DNA from: Agrobacterium fabrum
GTDB taxonomy: Bacteria; Pseudomonadota; Alphaproteobacteria; Rhizobiales; Rhizobiaceae
Direction: 5' to 3'
Assembly (NCBI GenBank): GCA_003241215.1
Contig: QFOL01000234.1
Span: forward strand, 1 to 6,156
DNA: 6,156 nucleotides
In this document: piece by piece, positions 4,977-6,156 of the stretch
Layout of the letters: each line of letters begins with the position of its first letter
Numbering within the stretch: position 1 is the first letter of the stretch
Notes under the pieces: generated by a model
Told to the model about the DNA's origin: nothing
Databases searched by the model: none
Seen by the model: only the letters and a program-made list of their open reading frames with translations
Program-made: the position numbers and the translations under genes

Positions 4977-6156
4977 CTAACGGAGCCGCTCTGCGGCGAG
5001 CACCGGCAGCATCAGCAGAATGCTGACGACGAGCACGGCGGAAGCGAGAATGCTGGGCGCGGTAAAACTTCCCGTCACCTCGGCAATCCAGCCGGCGGCG
5101 AGTGGCCCGACAATCTGCCCCGTACCGAAAGCGGCCGTCATCAGCGCAAAGGCGCGACGCGGGCTCGGCCCGGCAAATTCCCGGCCGAGCTGCAGGCCAT
5201 AAGCGGTGATGACCATGAAGGTCAGCCCGAGAAGCAGGCCTCCGGCGAGAACACCCGGCACCGGCGGCAACATGACGGAAGCGAAGACGCCGGCGGCTTC
5301 CACGGCAAGAACGATGACGAAGGCGCGTTTCAGCCCCTGCGATTTCAAGACCGGTTTCCAGAGGAAAAGCGAAATGGCGGCGGCGCAGCCGGTGATGAAC
5401 CAGGCCAGAAACTCCACGAAAGCGCCGGCGGCGGCCATGCGGGCGATCGCCACGATGAAGGTGGCGGTGATGACATAACCGAAGCCAAAAAGCCCATAGG
5501 CCAGCGTCGTCAGGAAGAGCGGCCGCGTCCAGTGGAGCGGCGGCTCCGCAACAGAGGATGCATGTCGCGGCGGGCCTGCGGGCAGCACTCGCCAGACGAG
5601 AATGAACGTGATGAAAGAAAAGACAGCACCTGCGATCCACTCCTCCCGCCATGAGGAGCCGCCGCCGTCAAAAACGACGCCGATCAGATAGACCGCAAGC
5701 GAGGAGATCGCGATGCCCGCACCGACGCCGCCATAATGCAGCGCCTGAATGCTGTCCCTGCCCGCCTTGACGGCATGGCCGATAACGATCTGCGAGGTGA
5801 AGATCATGGTCAGCGCGCTGGCGACACCGGCCAGAAACCGGATGACGGTAAAGGCCGCGACGGAGTTGAAAGCCGCCATGGCAAGCAACAATGCGCCGGT
5901 GGAAAACAGGCCGCAAAGCGCCACCAACCGTTCCCGCCCCGAACCCCATGAATAGGCTGCCAGAACCGCCCCCGTCAGATAACCGGCGAAGTTACCCGCC
6001 GCCACGATCCCCGCATCCCCCGCCGAAAGCGGAACATCCGCCATCATGCCGGGCAGGATGGGGGTGAAGGAAAAGCGGCCGAAACCCATGGCGGAGGCCA
6101 TCATCAGCGCCCCGGAAAACCCGAGTGCGGTCAGATGTCTGGCGGAAAGTGGCTGG
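4977..6156 (-). CDS. MFS transporter of the YbfB/YjiJ type, 5' end beyond the right window edge
   Basis: The visible 392 residues form a major-facilitator permease with about 12 hydrophobic segments in the inner membrane. The N-terminal block MGFGRFSFTPILPGM, the second-segment region GYLTGAVLAAYSWGSGRERL, and the HYGGVGAGIAISS block are typical of the YbfB/YjiJ (formerly DUF1228) group. Its substrates are mostly unknown; drug or metabolite export is only a guess. The frame stays open from the internal Met at 6104 to the edge (QPLSARHLTALGFSGAL and so on). It contains no ATG, GTG or TTG in those 17 codons, and the residues match the usual first membrane segment, so the true start lies beyond 6156. 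A long Pro/Arg/Ser-containing loop (counting from the Met at 6104, about residues 174-195) separates the two six-helix halves. The stop is TAG at 4977-4979. bacA follows after 183 bases on the same strand; a joint transcript is possible but not shown. Confidence 0.92.
   Translation of the reverse strand, partial: QPLSARHLTALGFSGALMMASAMGFGRFSFTPILPGMMADVPLSAGDAGIVAAGNFAGYLTGAVLAAYSWGSGRERLVALCGLFSTGALLLAMAAFNSVAAFTVIRFLAGVASALTMIFTSQIVIGHAVKAGRDSIQALHYGGVGAGIAISSLAVYLIGVVFDGGGSSWREEWIAGAVFSFITFILVWRVLPAGPPRHASSVAEPPLHWTRPLFLTTLAYGLFGFGYVITATFIVAIARMAAAGAFVEFLAWFITGCAAAISLFLWKPVLKSQGLKRAFVIVLAVEAAGVFASVMLPPVPGVLAGGLLLGLTFMVITAYGLQLGREFAGPSPRRAFALMTAAFGTGQIVGPLAAGWIAEVTGSFTAPSILASAVLVVSILLMLPVLAAERLR

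Noticed and set aside
4897..5652. Minus-strand frame of 251 codons overlapping the MFS gene
   Set aside because: It is in an alternative frame of the same strand, Arg/Ala-rich, and covered by the well-supported MFS reading.
1..6156. A novel defence, mobile or secondary-metabolite system
   Set aside because: All six substantial genes belong to recognisable families with uniform base composition. There are no integrases, transposases, toxin-antitoxin pairs, CRISPR repeats or attachment-site duplications.

Overview
The window reads as about 6.2 kb of ordinary chromosome from an alphaproteobacterium. It is most likely a member of the Rhizobiaceae, of the Agrobacterium/Rhizobium type. The grounds are the GC-rich coding with strong G/C third-position bias, a BacA-type SbmA transporter, and a Der GTPase with an alphaproteobacterial look. 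An intergenic element between the TPR gene and der also resembles the palindromic repeats scattered through rhizobial genomes. Species assignment is inference; no rRNA or other marker is present.

Layout, left to right. (1) Positions 1-788, minus strand: the N-terminal 262 residues of the ribosome-biogenesis GTPase Der, cut by the left edge. (2) 789-921: an intergenic gap holding a perfect 10-bp inverted repeat inside a probable rhizobial repeat element. (3) 922-1593, minus: a membrane-anchored YfgM-like TPR protein. (4) 1749-2333, minus: a NnrU-family integral membrane protein. (5) 2334-2482: a divergent intergenic region with a near-perfect 12-bp inverted motif next to each start codon. (6) 2483-3466, plus: a secreted polysaccharide deacetylase-like protein with an altered metal-site motif. 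(7) 3485-3510: a strong bidirectional terminator between convergent genes. (8) 3516-4793, minus: the SbmA/BacA peptide transporter, starting at TTG. (9) 4977 to the right edge, minus: a YbfB/YjiJ-type MFS transporter whose start lies outside the window.

The theme is envelope and housekeeping. The TPR protein and Der sit together as in the classical yfgM-bamB-der arrangement, but no bamB lies between them. The deacetylase, BacA and the MFS pump all act at the envelope but are not one operon: the deacetylase is convergent to bacA, and gaps of 130-185 bp separate the minus-strand genes. I see no tRNA or rRNA, CRISPR, insertion sequence, phage gene or obvious horizontally acquired island. I did not find a convincing new system. 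The points worth a second look are the deacetylase motif, the repeat element, the divergent motif pair, the TTG start of bacA, and the missing bamB.
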